Notes: generated from the sequence alone by a model not told the origin. 64,000 bases of DNA from DATAVK01 sp036267755 (GCA_036267755.1 DATAVK010000046.1:1-64000), one strand, 5' to 3'. Positions 1 to 8,971 are shown, counted from the stretch's first letter. Made by a program: numbers and translations.

Positions 1-384
1 GTCGTACTTGCGCTCGATCTCGCGGGCGCTGACACCGTTCTTGCTGGCGCACATCTCCAGAATGACCAGAACCCAGGTGCGGACGCTGATCTTGGAGCCG
101 TGGAAGATCGTCCCGGTCAGCACGGAGAACTGCTTGCGGCAGGCGTGGCACTTCCAGACGCGACGCTGAGAGGTCTTGCCGTTCTCTGTCGTCATGCGGG
201 TCTTGCGGTCGGTGCCGTTCGCGGGAGTCAGGAAGTAGTGCCCACCGATGACGCCGCAGTGCGGGCACGGCGCGTCTGACTTCGGATCGAAGCCCCAGCG
301 CAGCTCTTCCAGCAACTTGTAGGCGTCAGCCTCGGAGCCGAGACGGCCCATCAGCGCCGGGATCGAAAACTCCTGCTTGCTCAT
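1..384 (-). CDS. IS1595-family transposase, N-terminal part (runs off left edge)
   Basis: Reading the minus strand from the ATG at 382-384 gives 128 codons without a stop up to base 1, so only the N-terminus is in the window. The peptide begins MSKQEFSIPALMGRLGSEAD and has a zinc ribbon made of two CxxC pairs (C40/C43 in CPHCG, C79/C82 in CHAC), followed by TGTIFHGSKI and a helical segment. This zinc-ribbon plus HTH-like head is the known N-terminus of IS1595/ISXO2-type DDE transposases, whose catalytic domain would lie off the edge. A strong promoter sits just upstream and the ATG is only 7 nt from its -10 hexamer. Whether the element is complete cannot be judged here. Confidence 0.85.
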   Translation of the reverse strand, partial: MSKQEFSIPALMGRLGSEADAYKLLEELRWGFDPKSDAPCPHCGVIGGHYFLTPANGTDRKTRMTTENGKTSQRRVWKCHACRKQFSVLTGTIFHGSKISVRTWVLVILEMCASKNGVSAREIERKYD

Positions 385-391
385 GGTACCT

Positions 392-435
392 ATTCTGGAG
401 CCTAACCTATGGGTTTGTCAAGTCACACATCACCC
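392..435 (-). mobile_element. Candidate left-over end and promoter of the IS1595-type element
   Basis: On the minus strand a perfect -35 TTGACA (416-421) is followed after 18 nt by CAGAAT (392-397) and 7 nt later by the transposase ATG. The stretch 411-435 begins and ends with GGGT/ACCC and is AT-richer than the flanks. It is where the terminal inverted repeat of an IS1595-type element would be expected. This is inference: the other end and the target duplication (8 bp in this family) are outside the window or not identifiable. Confidence 0.4.
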
Positions 436-484
436 GTTTGATGTCAATAGCCTGCGTTTACCTGTGGACGGACCTCATGACAGG

Positions 485-1048
485 ATGAGGCGCATGCGCT
501 GGGAGCGGCTGTTCGACGACGTCGAGGGGCAGCTCGAGGCGGCGGCACGGGCCGAGCTGGCCGGTGAGGTGGCGGACCGGACCCGGCGCGAGGTGGCCCG
601 GCTACGTCTGGTCGACCGGCTTCGGGCGAGCCTCGGTGCGCAGCTGACGGTGACGGTCGCAGGGGCGGGAGCGCTTACGGGTCGGCTGGAGCGGGTCGGG
701 CCGGACTGGTTGCTCCTGCTGCCACCCTCGGGACCGCCGGCGCTGGTGGTCCGTGAGGCGGTGCAAGCGGTGGCCGGTCTCCCACGCGCCACCACGGAGC
801 CCGGCAGCGACGGGCCCGTGCTGTCGCGGCTCGACCTCGGACACGCCCTGCGGGCCATCGCCCGCGACCGTTCGCCGGTCTCGGTGCTGCTGCGGGACGG
901 TAGCCAGCTCGACGGAACGGTCGACCGGGTCGGCGCCGACTTCATCGACGTCGCGCTGCACCCGGCGGGTGAGCCCAGGCGTGACGCCGCCGTGCGCGCG
1001 GTCAGCTGTGTCGCGATGACGGGCCTGTCGATGGTCCGCCCGTCCTGA
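485..1048 (+). CDS. Fis-like conserved hypothetical protein
   Basis: A 187-residue soluble protein starting MRRMRWERLFDDVEGQLEAA. The N-terminal third is helical and rich in E, R and A; the rest has two short repeats of an Sm-like beta pattern (TGRLERVGPDWLLL and LDGTVDRVGADFIDVAL). It resembles actinobacterial proteins annotated loosely as Fis family regulators, which are usually found beside Tad/SAF genes; the regulatory role is unproven. The longer open frame back to 377 crosses the transposase promoter and is not used. ATG 485 or ATG 494 are both possible; AGGATGAGG lies just before 494. Confidence 0.7.
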   Translation: MRRMRWERLFDDVEGQLEAAARAELAGEVADRTRREVARLRLVDRLRASLGAQLTVTVAGAGALTGRLERVGPDWLLLLPPSGPPALVVREAVQAVAGLPRATTEPGSDGPVLSRLDLGHALRAIARDRSPVSVLLRDGSQLDGTVDRVGADFIDVALHPAGEPRRDAAVRAVSCVAMTGLSMVRPS

Positions 1049-1052
1049 CGCG

Positions 1053-1298
1053 CTACCCGACCGGCGGTGCCGACTCCTCGCCGCGGCCGCGGGGATGCTT
1101 GGTGACGAACTCACGGGTCTCGTCGTACGCCCGCGCGATGTAGGCCTCGAGCTGCTCCCGCTCGACCCGCCACTGGCCGCGGCCGCCAACCTTGATGGCC
1201 GGGAGGTCGCCGCTTCGGACCAGCGCGTAGGTCTGGGCGGCGGAGATGTTGAGGACCTCCGCGACGTCGGTCAGCTGGAGGAACCGGGGACCGTCCAT
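1053..1298 (-). CDS. Excisionase-type helix-turn-helix DNA-binding protein
   Basis: An 81-residue protein, MDGPRFLQLTDVAEVLNISA onward. LTDVAEVLNISAAQTYALV is a winged helix-turn-helix of the MerR/excisionase type, and DLPAIKVGGRGQWRVERE is its wing, so it should bind DNA; the target is unknown. It converges with the Fis-like gene (4 bp between stops) and diverges from the SAF-domain gene. An in-frame ATG six codons upstream (1314-1316) would give 87 residues; neither start has a good ribosome binding site. Long antisense and extended frames over this region are not coding. Confidence 0.8.
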   Translation of the reverse strand: MDGPRFLQLTDVAEVLNISAAQTYALVRSGDLPAIKVGGRGQWRVEREQLEAYIARAYDETREFVTKHPRGRGEESAPPVG

Positions 1299-1391
1299 GG
1301 CAGCCGAGTCTGCCATTCGCAGGCGACGTTCGACGGCGACCGTCCACAGCCCGTCACCCGGCCGGGTGGAGGTTGTGGAGAACCATGGTCG

Positions 1392-2126
1392 ATGACTGAG
1401 CCTGTCGGGCAAGATGTCCGGATGCGGCAACCACGGGGGACTGACGCGTCGCCGAGGGCTGCCCGACTCCCGACGCCGAGGTGGCGTGACGGCCGGCTCG
1501 TCCTCGGCGTGCTGCTCGTGCTGGTCGCTGTCGTCGTCGGCGCCAGGCTCTTCGCCTCGGCCGGTCACGAGACGGCGGTGTACGTCGCCAGCCACCCGCT
1601 GGTCCCCGGCGAGCACCTCGCGTCGGGTGACCTGCAGGTGGGGCATGTCCGGTTCGACGGCGATGGAGCCGCGTATGTCGCCGCCGATGGCGCGGCTCCG
1701 GTGGGGTACGTGGTCACGCGGTACGTCGGGGCCCACGAGCTGGTTCCTCGCAATGCCCTGTCGGCATCGACGCCCGTCGTGGGTGGCAGCCGGTTCGTGA
1801 CGCTGCCGGTCGAGCCCGGTCACCTGCCGGACAACCTCGGTCACGGTGACTTGGTCGACGTGTACCTCACGCCGAAGGCCACGGCTGGCTCGGCGGTGCC
1901 CGCGCCGGCTCTGGTGGCCGCGGCCGTGCCGGTCGATTCCTACGACTCCGGCGCGCGGAGCTTCTCCGGCAGCGCGACGGAGTCGGTGGTCCTCTCGGTT
2001 CCGACCGGACTGGTTCGCTCCGTCGTCCATGCCGCCGAGGCCGGCACCATCGACCTGGCCCGGGTCCCGGTCACGCCGACCGGCGTGGTCGCCTCACCTG
2101 CGAGCGACGGCACCGGCGCCCCATGA
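1392..2126 (+). CDS. SAF-domain membrane protein (CpaB/RcpC-like)
   Basis: About 244 residues. A basic N-terminus is followed by one membrane helix (about residues 35-54, LVLGVLLVLVAVVVGARLF) and a SAF domain beginning at HPLVPGEHLASGDLQV, as in the CpaB/RcpC proteins that help assemble Tad (Flp) pili outside the membrane. A second extracellular domain continues to the C-terminus. The stop overlaps the start of the CpaE-like ATPase gene (ATGA), so the two are translationally coupled. A GGAG 11 nt before ATG 1392 supports this start; ATG 1422 is the alternative. The rest of the Tad operon lies 26 kb away. Confidence 0.75.
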   Translation: MTEPVGQDVRMRQPRGTDASPRAARLPTPRWRDGRLVLGVLLVLVAVVVGARLFASAGHETAVYVASHPLVPGEHLASGDLQVGHVRFDGDGAAYVAADGAAPVGYVVTRYVGAHELVPRNALSASTPVVGGSRFVTLPVEPGHLPDNLGHGDLVDVYLTPKATAGSAVPAPALVAAAVPVDSYDSGARSFSGSATESVVLSVPTGLVRSVVHAAEAGTIDLARVPVTPTGVVASPASDGTGAP

Positions 2127-3433
2127 CCGGCGTACCCGTCCTGACCGCGGTATCGGACGCCCGTTGGGAGGCCGACCTCGTCTCCGCGTTGCACGGGAGC
2201 GAGCACGGCGTCACCGTGGTCCGGCGCTGCGTGGATCTCGCTGACCTGCTCGCCGCAGCCGCTTCGGGGCTCGCCCGCGCGGTCGTGCTCTCCGCTGATC
2301 TGCGTCGACTTGACCGCGATGCCCTGACGCGGCTCGCCCTCGCCCGGGTGGCCGTCGTCGGACTGGTGGCGACGGGAGACGAGCAGGCCGAGATCAGGCT
2401 TCGCCAGCTCGGTGTCGGTCAGGTGTTGCCGCACGATGCCGGCGCGGCCGCGGTGACGTCTGCGGTCATGGCGGCGGTGGCTGAGCTGGCCGCGCAGCCG
2501 CCCTCCGGTCGGTCGGCCCGGGACCACGGCGACCCCGCGACCGCCCTGCCCCTGTTGCCGGAGGACCCGACGCCGGAGCCCGACGACCTGGTCGCGGGCG
2601 GCCGGCTGGTCGCGGTGTGGGGGCCGACCGGGGCGCCGGGCCGGACGACGGTCGCGGTGAACGTGGCGGTGGAGCTGGCCGAGCTCGGTGAGACCGTGCT
2701 GCTCGTCGACGTCGACACTTATGGCGGTGTCGTCGCGCAGTCGCTGGGGCTGCTCGACGAGTCACCCGGACTGGCGGCAGCCTGTCGGCAGGCGAACGCC
2801 GGAACCCTCGACGTCGCGGCGCTCCGGCGACTCGCGGTCGAGGTGCGGCCCGGCCTGCGAGTGCTCACCGGAATCTCGCGATCCGACCGCTGGCCAGAGC
2901 TCCGGCCAGCCGCACTCGACGTCGTCCTCCGTCTGGCCCGGCAGCTGGCCTCCGTGACGGTCGCCGACTGCGGCTTCTGCCTCGAGCAGGACGAGGAGCT
3001 CGCGTACGACACGACGGCGCCTCGCCGCAACGGGGCCACGCTGGCCGTGCTCGACGCGGCCGACACGGTGTTGGGGGTGAGCGCCGCCGACCCGATCGGG
3101 CTGCAGCGCTACGTCCGCGCTCGAGCGGAGCTCGCTGAGGCGGTGCCGGGTCTGGTGCCGCTCACGGTGGTCAACCGGCTGCGCAAGGGCGTGGTCGGCC
3201 CCGGAGACCCGCGCCGCGAAATCGCCGGAGCGCTCGAGCGGTACGCCGGGGTCGCCGCGATGCATGTCATCCCCGATGATCCGGCGGCGCTGGACGCCGC
3301 GCTCGCCGCTGGGCGCTCGTTGGCCGAGACCGCGCCGGGCTCGCCGGCCCGCAAGGCGCTGCGTGACCTGGCAGCGAGCCTCGTGGGCCGACGTACCGCT
3401 CCTGCCCGCCGCCGCTTCGTCGGCCGCCTCTGA
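2123..3433 (+). CDS. CpaE-like P-loop ATPase (MinD/ParA family), Tad pilus
   Basis: A 436-residue cytoplasmic protein. Residues 1-125 look like a degenerate receiver-type domain and residues 160-420 form a MinD/ParA ATPase. The P-loop reads GPTGAPGRTT (167-176): the signature lysine of KGGxGK[ST] is replaced, and the residue before TT is Arg instead of Lys. This is common in actinobacterial CpaE-like proteins but suggests altered ATP handling. LLVDVDTYGG matches the Walker A-prime region. CpaE proteins place the Tad machinery at the cell pole or septum; that role is inferred from family and from the coupled SAF gene. It overlaps the preceding gene by 4 bp. Confidence 0.8.
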   Translation: MTGVPVLTAVSDARWEADLVSALHGSEHGVTVVRRCVDLADLLAAAASGLARAVVLSADLRRLDRDALTRLALARVAVVGLVATGDEQAEIRLRQLGVGQVLPHDAGAAAVTSAVMAAVAELAAQPPSGRSARDHGDPATALPLLPEDPTPEPDDLVAGGRLVAVWGPTGAPGRTTVAVNVAVELAELGETVLLVDVDTYGGVVAQSLGLLDESPGLAAACRQANAGTLDVAALRRLAVEVRPGLRVLTGISRSDRWPELRPAALDVVLRLARQLASVTVADCGFCLEQDEELAYDTTAPRRNGATLAVLDAADTVLGVSAADPIGLQRYVRARAELAEAVPGLVPLTVVNRLRKGVVGPGDPRREIAGALERYAGVAAMHVIPDDPAALDAALAAGRSLAETAPGSPARKALRDLAASLVGRRTAPARRRFVGRL

Positions 3434-3438
3434 CCCTC

Positions 3439-3535
3439 TAACCCAAAGATGATCATGACGATCTCGTCGCGAACCGCCGCTGCGTCTTGGGCGCGTCGCG
3501 ACGAAAGCGTCATGATCATCGCGGAACGTGGGTTA
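3439..3535. repeat. Long imperfect inverted repeat between convergent genes, likely bidirectional terminator
   Basis: Left arm 3439-3472 and right arm 3496-3535 pair through TAACCC, GATGATCATGACG and TCGTCGCGA, with a 3-base mismatch block and unequal outer spacers, around a 23-nt loop. It lies between the convergent CpaE-like and acyl-CoA dehydrogenase genes. The last TTA of the right arm is the TAA stop codon of the dehydrogenase gene. Its size and position fit a bidirectional terminator or a dispersed REP-like element; only one copy was noticed in the window. Confidence 0.6.
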
Positions 3536-4744
3536 GCCCTGGAGGTAGCGGCCAAGCTCCTGGCGAGCCACTGAGCGGACGTGGACCTCGTCCGGGCCGT
3601 CCGCGATGCGCAGTGTGCGGGCACCGGCGTACATCTCGGCCAGCGGGAAGTCATCGCTGACCCCGCCGCCACCGTGGACCTGGATCGCCCGGTCGATGAC
3701 CTCGCAGGCCATTCGCGGCGCGATCACCTTGATCGCGGCCACCTCGCTGCGGGCACCGCGAGCGCCGACGGTGTCGATCAGCCACGCGGTCTTGAGCGTC
3801 ATGAGGCGGGCCTGCTCGATCGCCATCCGTGACTCCGCGATCTGCTGCTGCACCACGCCTTGCCGGGCCAGCTCCTTACCAAACGCCACCCGCGACACCG
3901 CCCGGCGGCACATCAGCTCCAGGGCGCGCTCCGCCATCCCGACCGCCCGCATGCAGTGATGGATCCGGCCCGGCCCCAGCCGCGCCTGCGCGATCATGAA
4001 GCCGCTGCCCTCCTCGCCGATCAGGTTCGTGACCGGCACCCGCACGTCCTCGAACGTGATCTCGCAGTGGCCGTGCTGGTCCTGATAGCCGAAAACCGGC
4101 AACGGACGTACGACGGTGACCCCCGGCGTGTCCATGGGGACCAGCACCATCGACTGCTGGGTGTAGGTGTTCGCATTCGGGTCGGTCTTCCCCATCACGA
4201 TCATCACGGCGCATCGCGGATCGGCCGCGCCACTGATCCACCACTTCCGGCCGTTGATGACGTACTCGTCGTCCTGGCGCCGGATCTCCAGCGAGATGTT
4301 CGTCGCGTCGGAGGACGCCACGGCGGGCTCGGTCATGGCAAAGGCAGACCGGATCTCGCCGTCCAACAGCGGCTGCAACCAGCGTTCCTTCTGCTCGGAC
4401 GTGCCGAACAGGTGCAGCACCTCCATGTTGCCGGTGTCAGGCGCGGCGCAGTTGATCGCCTCCGGCGCGATGTGCACCGACCGGCCGGTGATCTCCGCGA
4501 GGTGCGCGTAGTCGACGTTGCTCAGCCCGGAGACATCCGGCAGGAACAGGTTCCACAGCCCGCGTTCCCGGGCGATCGGCTTGAGCTCCTCGATCACGGG
4601 GGGCACGTGGTGGGTGCGGCCCTCCGCCGCGAGCTCCCGCCGCTGGTCCCGGTAGACCGCTTCAGCCGGGTAGATGTGGGAGTCCATGAAGTCATTGAGC
4701 CGCTTGGCATAGTCCTCGGCGGTGGCGGACAGAGCGAAATCCAC
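3533..4744 (-). CDS. Acyl-CoA dehydrogenase
   Basis: A 403-residue FAD-dependent acyl-CoA dehydrogenase, which introduces the alpha-beta double bond in acyl-CoA during beta-oxidation. Seen: [17 protein letters not shown] (FAD-binding loop), [11 protein letters not shown], the [11 protein letters not shown]-terminal motif and [13 protein letters not shown] near the flavin site. Length is typical. The long N-terminal helical region and these motifs resemble the ACAD10/11-like subgroup, so the substrate may be branched or long-chain; this is inference. Start GTG at 4744 is chosen because AGGAGG (4751-4756 on the minus strand) lies 6 nt upstream. It stands alone, divergent from the LytR_C gene. 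Confidence 0.9.
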   Translation of the reverse strand: MDFALSATAEDYAKRLNDFMDSHIYPAEAVYRDQRRELAAEGRTHHVPPVIEELKPIARERGLWNLFLPDVSGLSNVDYAHLAEITGRSVHIAPEAINCAAPDTGNMEVLHLFGTSEQKERWLQPLLDGEIRSAFAMTEPAVASSDATNISLEIRRQDDEYVINGRKWWISGAADPRCAVMIVMGKTDPNANTYTQQSMVLVPMDTPGVTVVRPLPVFGYQDQHGHCEITFEDVRVPVTNLIGEEGSGFMIAQARLGPGRIHHCMRAVGMAERALELMCRRAVSRVAFGKELARQGVVQQQIAESRMAIEQARLMTLKTAWLIDTVGARGARSEVAAIKVIAPRMACEVIDRAIQVHGGGGVSDDFPLAEMYAGARTLRIADGPDEVHVRSVARQELGRYLQG

Positions 4745-4792
4745 GAATGACCTCCTGGGGGTTGACGCGCCAGTCTCCTACGATCGTCACCC

Positions 4793-5368
4793 GTGAGCAT
4801 CCTCGGGCGGGGGGATTTGGTGCCGCGGCGTCGCCGCGGCCGTCCACGCTGGCCGCTTGTCGCGCTGGCACTCGTGGTGCTGGCGGCGCTCGGGTACGTC
4901 GGTGACCGGTACGTCTGGCCACACCTGCGGTCATCGAGCCCCACCGCCTCGCAGCCGCTGTGTCCGACCAGCAGTCCGCCACCGCCGATACCCGCGGCGC
5001 GAACGGTCTCGCTGCGGGTCCGCAACTCCACCGTGCGGGAGGGCCTCGCGGCAGAGGTCGCCGTGGCGCTGCACCACCGTGGTTTCCGCGTCCACGGCGT
5101 CGGCAACACCTCGGTCAAGGTCACGGGCACCGCGACGGTGCGCTACTCCGCCGACCGGGCGCAGCAGGCCAAGTCGGTCGCGGCACAGGTCGACCGGCCG
5201 GTGCTGGTCAAGGTGAACGGCAAGGGCGTGCTCGACCTCGATCTCGGCACCAAGTGGCGCGGGCTGGCGAGTCCGACCGCCGTGCGAGCGGCAGAACGCG
5301 CGGATCGTGCGTCCGCCACACCGACTCCGAGCTGTCCGGCGAGCGCCGCGTCGGCGTCGGGTGGCTGA
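4793..5368 (+). CDS. LytR C-terminal domain protein, membrane-anchored
   Basis: A 191-residue protein with a basic N-terminus (RRRRGRPRW), one membrane helix at about residues 20-38, a Pro/Ser-rich spacer and a LytR_C domain (VSLRVRNSTVREGLAAEVAV then GFRVHGVGNT), the domain found at the end of LytR-CpsA-Psr cell-wall ligases. Here it is free-standing and outside the membrane; a role in cell envelope is inferred. The GTG start has TACGAT 8 nt upstream (4779-4784) and no Shine-Dalgarno sequence, so it is probably leaderless. It overlaps the next gene by 8 bp. Confidence 0.75.
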   Translation: MSILGRGDLVPRRRRGRPRWPLVALALVVLAALGYVGDRYVWPHLRSSSPTASQPLCPTSSPPPPIPAARTVSLRVRNSTVREGLAAEVAVALHHRGFRVHGVGNTSVKVTGTATVRYSADRAQQAKSVAAQVDRPVLVKVNGKGVLDLDLGTKWRGLASPTAVRAAERADRASATPTPSCPASAASASGG

Positions 5369-6011
5369 GCCAGCGGCCCTCGTCGTCGACTATGGCGGGG
5401 TCCTCACCGCCCCGCTCGCGGACGCGATGGCGCAGTGGTGTGCGGCCGACGGCATCGACGTGGCGCAGTTCCGCGGCGTGATGAAGGAATGGCTCGGGTC
5501 GGCGTACGACGCAACCGGCACCGGCAACCCACTCCACGCGCTGGAACGCGGCGAGCTGGCGGCCGCGGAGTTCGAGGCCGAGCTCGCGCTTCGGCTGCGT
5601 TCCGCCGACGGCGGCGCGGTCGACGGCAGCGGGCTGCTGACCCGGATGTTCGCGGGCTTCGACGCCGGCGAAGTGCCAATGCTGACGGCGTTGCGCCGGG
5701 CGCGTTCGGCCGGCGTGCTTACCGCCCTGTTGTCGAACTCGTGGGGCCTGGATTATCCGCGAGAGGGGTGGGACGAGCTCTTCGACGCGGTCGTCATCTC
5801 CGGCGAGGTCGGGCTTCGCAAGCCAGAGCCCGAGATCTACGCCCTGGTCGCTCGGCGGCTCGGCGTCGAGCCCGACCAGTGCGTGTTCGTCGACGACCTC
5901 TCGCCCAACATCCGCGGCGCGGAGGCCGCCGGCATGGTGGGTGTGCACCACGTGGATGCCGAGGGCACGATCGGTGCGCTGGAAGCGTTGTTCGGGCTCG
6001 CGCTGCGGTGA
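5361..6011 (+). CDS. HAD-superfamily hydrolase (subfamily IA)
   Basis: A 216-residue protein starting at GTG 5361 inside the end of the LytR_C gene. Motif I is VVDYGGVLT, where the second Asp of the usual DxD is replaced by Gly, as in many HAD-IA proteins annotated without a substrate. Motif II is the serine in ALLSNSW, motif III the lysine in GLRKPEPEIY, and motif IV VFVDDLSPNI. This set predicts a phosphatase or related hydrolase; the substrate is unknown. The longer frame beginning at 5307 adds only Arg-rich sequence and is not used. Confidence 0.85.
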   Translation: MAEPAALVVDYGGVLTAPLADAMAQWCAADGIDVAQFRGVMKEWLGSAYDATGTGNPLHALERGELAAAEFEAELALRLRSADGGAVDGSGLLTRMFAGFDAGEVPMLTALRRARSAGVLTALLSNSWGLDYPREGWDELFDAVVISGEVGLRKPEPEIYALVARRLGVEPDQCVFVDDLSPNIRGAEAAGMVGVHHVDAEGTIGALEALFGLALR

Positions 6012-6057
6012 TCCTCGCCGAAGTGCGAGACTGTGTCGTGACCGAACGGCGCTCGGA

Positions 6058-7452
6058 GTGACGGAGCGGCTCACCGCACTAGACGTCTCCTTCCTGTACC
6101 TGGAGACGCCGACGACGGCCATGCACGTGGGCGGTGTGGCCAGGTTCGTCCCGCCGTCGGACATGCAGTTCGACTACGACGCGCTGTGCGCGCTGGTTTC
6201 GCGGCGCATCGCCCTGGTCCCGCGCTATCGACAGAAGGTCCGGTGGGTTCCCGGCCACCTCGCCAACCCGGTCTGGGTCGACGACGAGGACTTCGATATC
6301 AACTACCACGTGCGGCGCAGCGCGCTGCCACGGCCGGGCAGCGACGATCAGCTCCGCGAGCTGGTGGGCCGGCTGCAGTCGCGGCAGCTGGACCGCAACC
6401 GGCCGCTGTGGGAGATCTACCTCGTCGAGGGACTCGCCGACGGCCACTTCGCGATCATCACGAAGACCCATCACGCGATGGTCGACGGTGTGAGTGCTAT
6501 CGACATCGGCACGCTGATCCTCGACACGTCGCCCACTCCGCGGGACCTGCCGGAGGACCACTGGACCCCCGAGCACGAACCCAGCCGGCTCGGGCTGGTC
6601 GCTGGCGCGATCACCGACACGCTGCGCCGGCCGACTCAGCTGGTCGACACGGTGCGCAGCGGGGTCGCCGACGTCCGGGCCACGGCTGAGCGCGCCCTCG
6701 AGACCGTCGGTGGGGTCGCCGCGGTCGCCCGCTCGTCGTTGCGGGTGGCGCCGGAGAGCCCGCTCAACGCCGAGATCGGCGAACAGCGACGGTACGGGAT
6801 GGCCGCGACAACGCTCGACGACTACAAGCGGATCCGCAAGGCCCACGGCGGGACGGTGAACGACGTCGTCCTCACGGCGGTCGCGGGCGCGTTGCGGGCC
6901 TGGCTGCTGACCCGCGGTGAAGCGGTCGTCCCGGCGACGACGGTGCGAGCCATGGTGCCCGTCAGCGTCCGCAGCGAGGCGCAGGGTGGATCGCTCGGTA
7001 ACCGGGTCTCGTCGTACTTCGTGGACCTTCCGGTCGGTGAGCCGAACCCGGTCGTCCGGCTGCACCAGGTCAGCTACGCGATGACGGCACACAAGGAGTC
7101 CGGGCAGGCGGTGGGAGCCGACGCGCTCATCGCGCTGTCGGGTTTCGCGCCGCCGACGATCCACTCGGCCGCGGCGCGGCTGGCGTCGGGACTGAGCCGG
7201 CGGCTGTTCAATGTCGTCGTGACCAACGTGCCAGGCCCGCAGTTCCCGTTGTATGCCGCGGGGGCACAGATGCTCGACTGCTACCCCGTCGTGCCGCTGG
7301 CCAAGGGCCAGGCCGTCTCGATCGGCCTGACGTCGTACAACGGTGGCGTCTACTACGGCCTCAACGCCGACCGCGACGCCATGCCCGACGTCGACGTCCT
7401 CGCCCTGTGCATCGAGGAAGCACTCGCCGAGCTGATGGAGACGGTGACGTGA
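6058..7452 (+). CDS. Wax ester synthase/diacylglycerol acyltransferase (WS/DGAT)
   Basis: A 464-residue acyltransferase that makes triacylglycerol or wax esters from acyl-CoA. The catalytic HHxxxDG motif is at residues 138-144 (HHAMVDG), and the conserved PLWEIYLVEG and NVPGPQFPLYAAG blocks of the family are present. Length fits the actinobacterial Tgs enzymes (450-470). The start is GTG 6058, giving VTERLTALDVSFLYLE, which matches the usual N-terminus. It overlaps the patatin lipase gene by 4 bp, pairing lipid synthesis with lipid hydrolysis in one operon. Confidence 0.93.
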   Translation: MTERLTALDVSFLYLETPTTAMHVGGVARFVPPSDMQFDYDALCALVSRRIALVPRYRQKVRWVPGHLANPVWVDDEDFDINYHVRRSALPRPGSDDQLRELVGRLQSRQLDRNRPLWEIYLVEGLADGHFAIITKTHHAMVDGVSAIDIGTLILDTSPTPRDLPEDHWTPEHEPSRLGLVAGAITDTLRRPTQLVDTVRSGVADVRATAERALETVGGVAAVARSSLRVAPESPLNAEIGEQRRYGMAATTLDDYKRIRKAHGGTVNDVVLTAVAGALRAWLLTRGEAVVPATTVRAMVPVSVRSEAQGGSLGNRVSSYFVDLPVGEPNPVVRLHQVSYAMTAHKESGQAVGADALIALSGFAPPTIHSAAARLASGLSRRLFNVVVTNVPGPQFPLYAAGAQMLDCYPVVPLAKGQAVSIGLTSYNGGVYYGLNADRDAMPDVDVLALCIEEALAELMETVT

Positions 7453-8429
7453 CGCCGTCCACCTCCCCGGTACGACGGGGACTGGTCCTCGGTGGCGGTG
7501 GCGTGCTCGGCGCCGCGTGGATGATCGGCGCGCTCAGCGCCTTGTCCGACGCCTACGACTGGGACCCGCGCCAGGCCGACGTGCTGGTCGGCACCTCCGC
7601 CGGCTCGGTGCTCGCGGCCCTGCTCGGGTCCGGGCTGGGTGTGGACACGCTGCTCAACCATCAGCGAGGTGTGCTGGCACCCGGCGACCCGCGGATCGAC
7701 TTCGACCACGACACCGCGAGCGGCGGCGCGCTGCCGCCGCTGCCCCGGCCCGGGATCGGCTCGAAAGCGTTGCTGGGCCGTGCAGTCCGGCACCCCAGCC
7801 GAATGCCGATCCTCGCGGCGCTGGCCGGCCTGGCGCCTCGTGGTCGCGGGTCGCTGACCCCCGTCGGCGACCTGATCCGGATGGTAAGTCCGGACGGCGA
7901 CTGGGCCGAGCACCCCGCCACCTGGATCGTGGCGATGGACTACGACACCGGCCGGCGGGTGGCTTTCGGGCGGCCCTCCGCCCCGCCGGCGCCGCTCGCG
8001 GACGCCGTCATGGCCTCGTGCTCGATCCCGGGCTGGTACACCCCCATCACGATCGATGGGCGCCGGTATGTCGACGGCGGTGCGTGCTCACCGACGTCGC
8101 TGGACCTGCTGGCCGGTCAGGGGCTCGACGAGGTCGTCGTCCTGGCGCCGATGATCTCCTTCGACTACGACGACCCGTCGTCGGTGCTGGGCCGGATGGA
8201 GCGACGGTTCCGCCGGGCGATGACCAAGCGCGTGCTGCACGAGGCCGGCAAGGTACGACGGCAGGGGACCGCGGTCACGCTGCTCGGTCCCGGTCGTGAG
8301 GACCTGGAGGCGATCGGCATCAACCTGATGGATCACCGGCGACGCACCCACGTCCTCGACGTCGCGCTGCGCACGACGGCGGCCGCACTCGACGGACCCG
8401 GCGTCGCGCGGATGCCTGCCGCCGGCTGA
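7449..8429 (+). CDS. Patatin-like phospholipase / lipid acyl hydrolase
   Basis: A 326-residue serine hydrolase. Seen are the oxyanion loop GGGGVLG (15-21), the nucleophile elbow GTSAGS with Ser50 and the catalytic Asp209 in DGG. These form the Ser-Asp dyad of patatin phospholipases. It starts at GTG 7449 inside the WS/DGAT stop codon, so it is translationally coupled and probably acts on the same neutral lipids or membrane lipids in the cell. No signal peptide is visible. The earlier in-frame start at 7407 lies well within the upstream gene. Confidence 0.9.
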   Translation: MTPSTSPVRRGLVLGGGGVLGAAWMIGALSALSDAYDWDPRQADVLVGTSAGSVLAALLGSGLGVDTLLNHQRGVLAPGDPRIDFDHDTASGGALPPLPRPGIGSKALLGRAVRHPSRMPILAALAGLAPRGRGSLTPVGDLIRMVSPDGDWAEHPATWIVAMDYDTGRRVAFGRPSAPPAPLADAVMASCSIPGWYTPITIDGRRYVDGGACSPTSLDLLAGQGLDEVVVLAPMISFDYDDPSSVLGRMERRFRRAMTKRVLHEAGKVRRQGTAVTLLGPGREDLEAIGINLMDHRRRTHVLDVALRTTAAALDGPGVARMPAAG

Positions 8430-8440
8430 CCGGCGTCGCC

Positions 8441-8935
8441 ATGCGCGTGTACCTCCCGGCCACCCTTCCGTTGATCATCCGTTGGCTTGCCGACGGCGTT
8501 GCGCTACCCGGCGGGCCGGCGTACGCCGTCACCCCCGCCTTGCGCGAGTGGTACCGCGAGGGTGACATCGACGAGCTCGAGCACGTCGCGCAGGTCGCTG
8601 CAGCCGGCGGCTCGGTCGAGCTGATCGCCTCGGACCCGACGGCGCCCCGGCGCCGCGTCGTGCTGGCCGCCGATGTCGCCGATAGCGAGGTGGAGCCGAT
8701 GCCGGTCCCCGAGCGCGCCGCCGTCCGGCTGTCGGCTCCGGTGCCACGGTCCGGGTGGGCGAGCGCCCTGCTCGATGACGCGGGGGCCGAGGTCGTGGTG
8801 GCCACGGCGGTCGCGAATCTCGCCAGGGCCGCGATCGGGGACGAGGACGCGCGGTTCGCGCTCGACGAGGCCGCCGCCACCGAGCTGGGCTGGTACGGGG
8901 TCCAGGAGCTGCCGCACGTGCTCGGCCTGGACTAG
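8441..8935 (+). CDS. DUF6912-type conserved hypothetical protein
   Basis: A 164-residue soluble protein, MRVYLPATLPLIIRWLADGV onward, ending ELGWYGVQELPHVLGLD. The N-terminal and C-terminal blocks resemble an actinobacterial family of unknown function (I recall it as DUF6912). No catalytic motif stands out. It follows the lipase gene by 11 bp on the same strand and precedes the P5C dehydrogenase gene, so it may be co-transcribed with either. No function is proposed. Confidence 0.75.
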   Translation: MRVYLPATLPLIIRWLADGVALPGGPAYAVTPALREWYREGDIDELEHVAQVAAAGGSVELIASDPTAPRRRVVLAADVADSEVEPMPVPERAAVRLSAPVPRSGWASALLDDAGAEVVVATAVANLARAAIGDEDARFALDEAAATELGWYGVQELPHVLGLD

Positions 8936-8971
8936 CAGCTCGCCCACGGGCGCCGGTGGCAGGATGGATGG

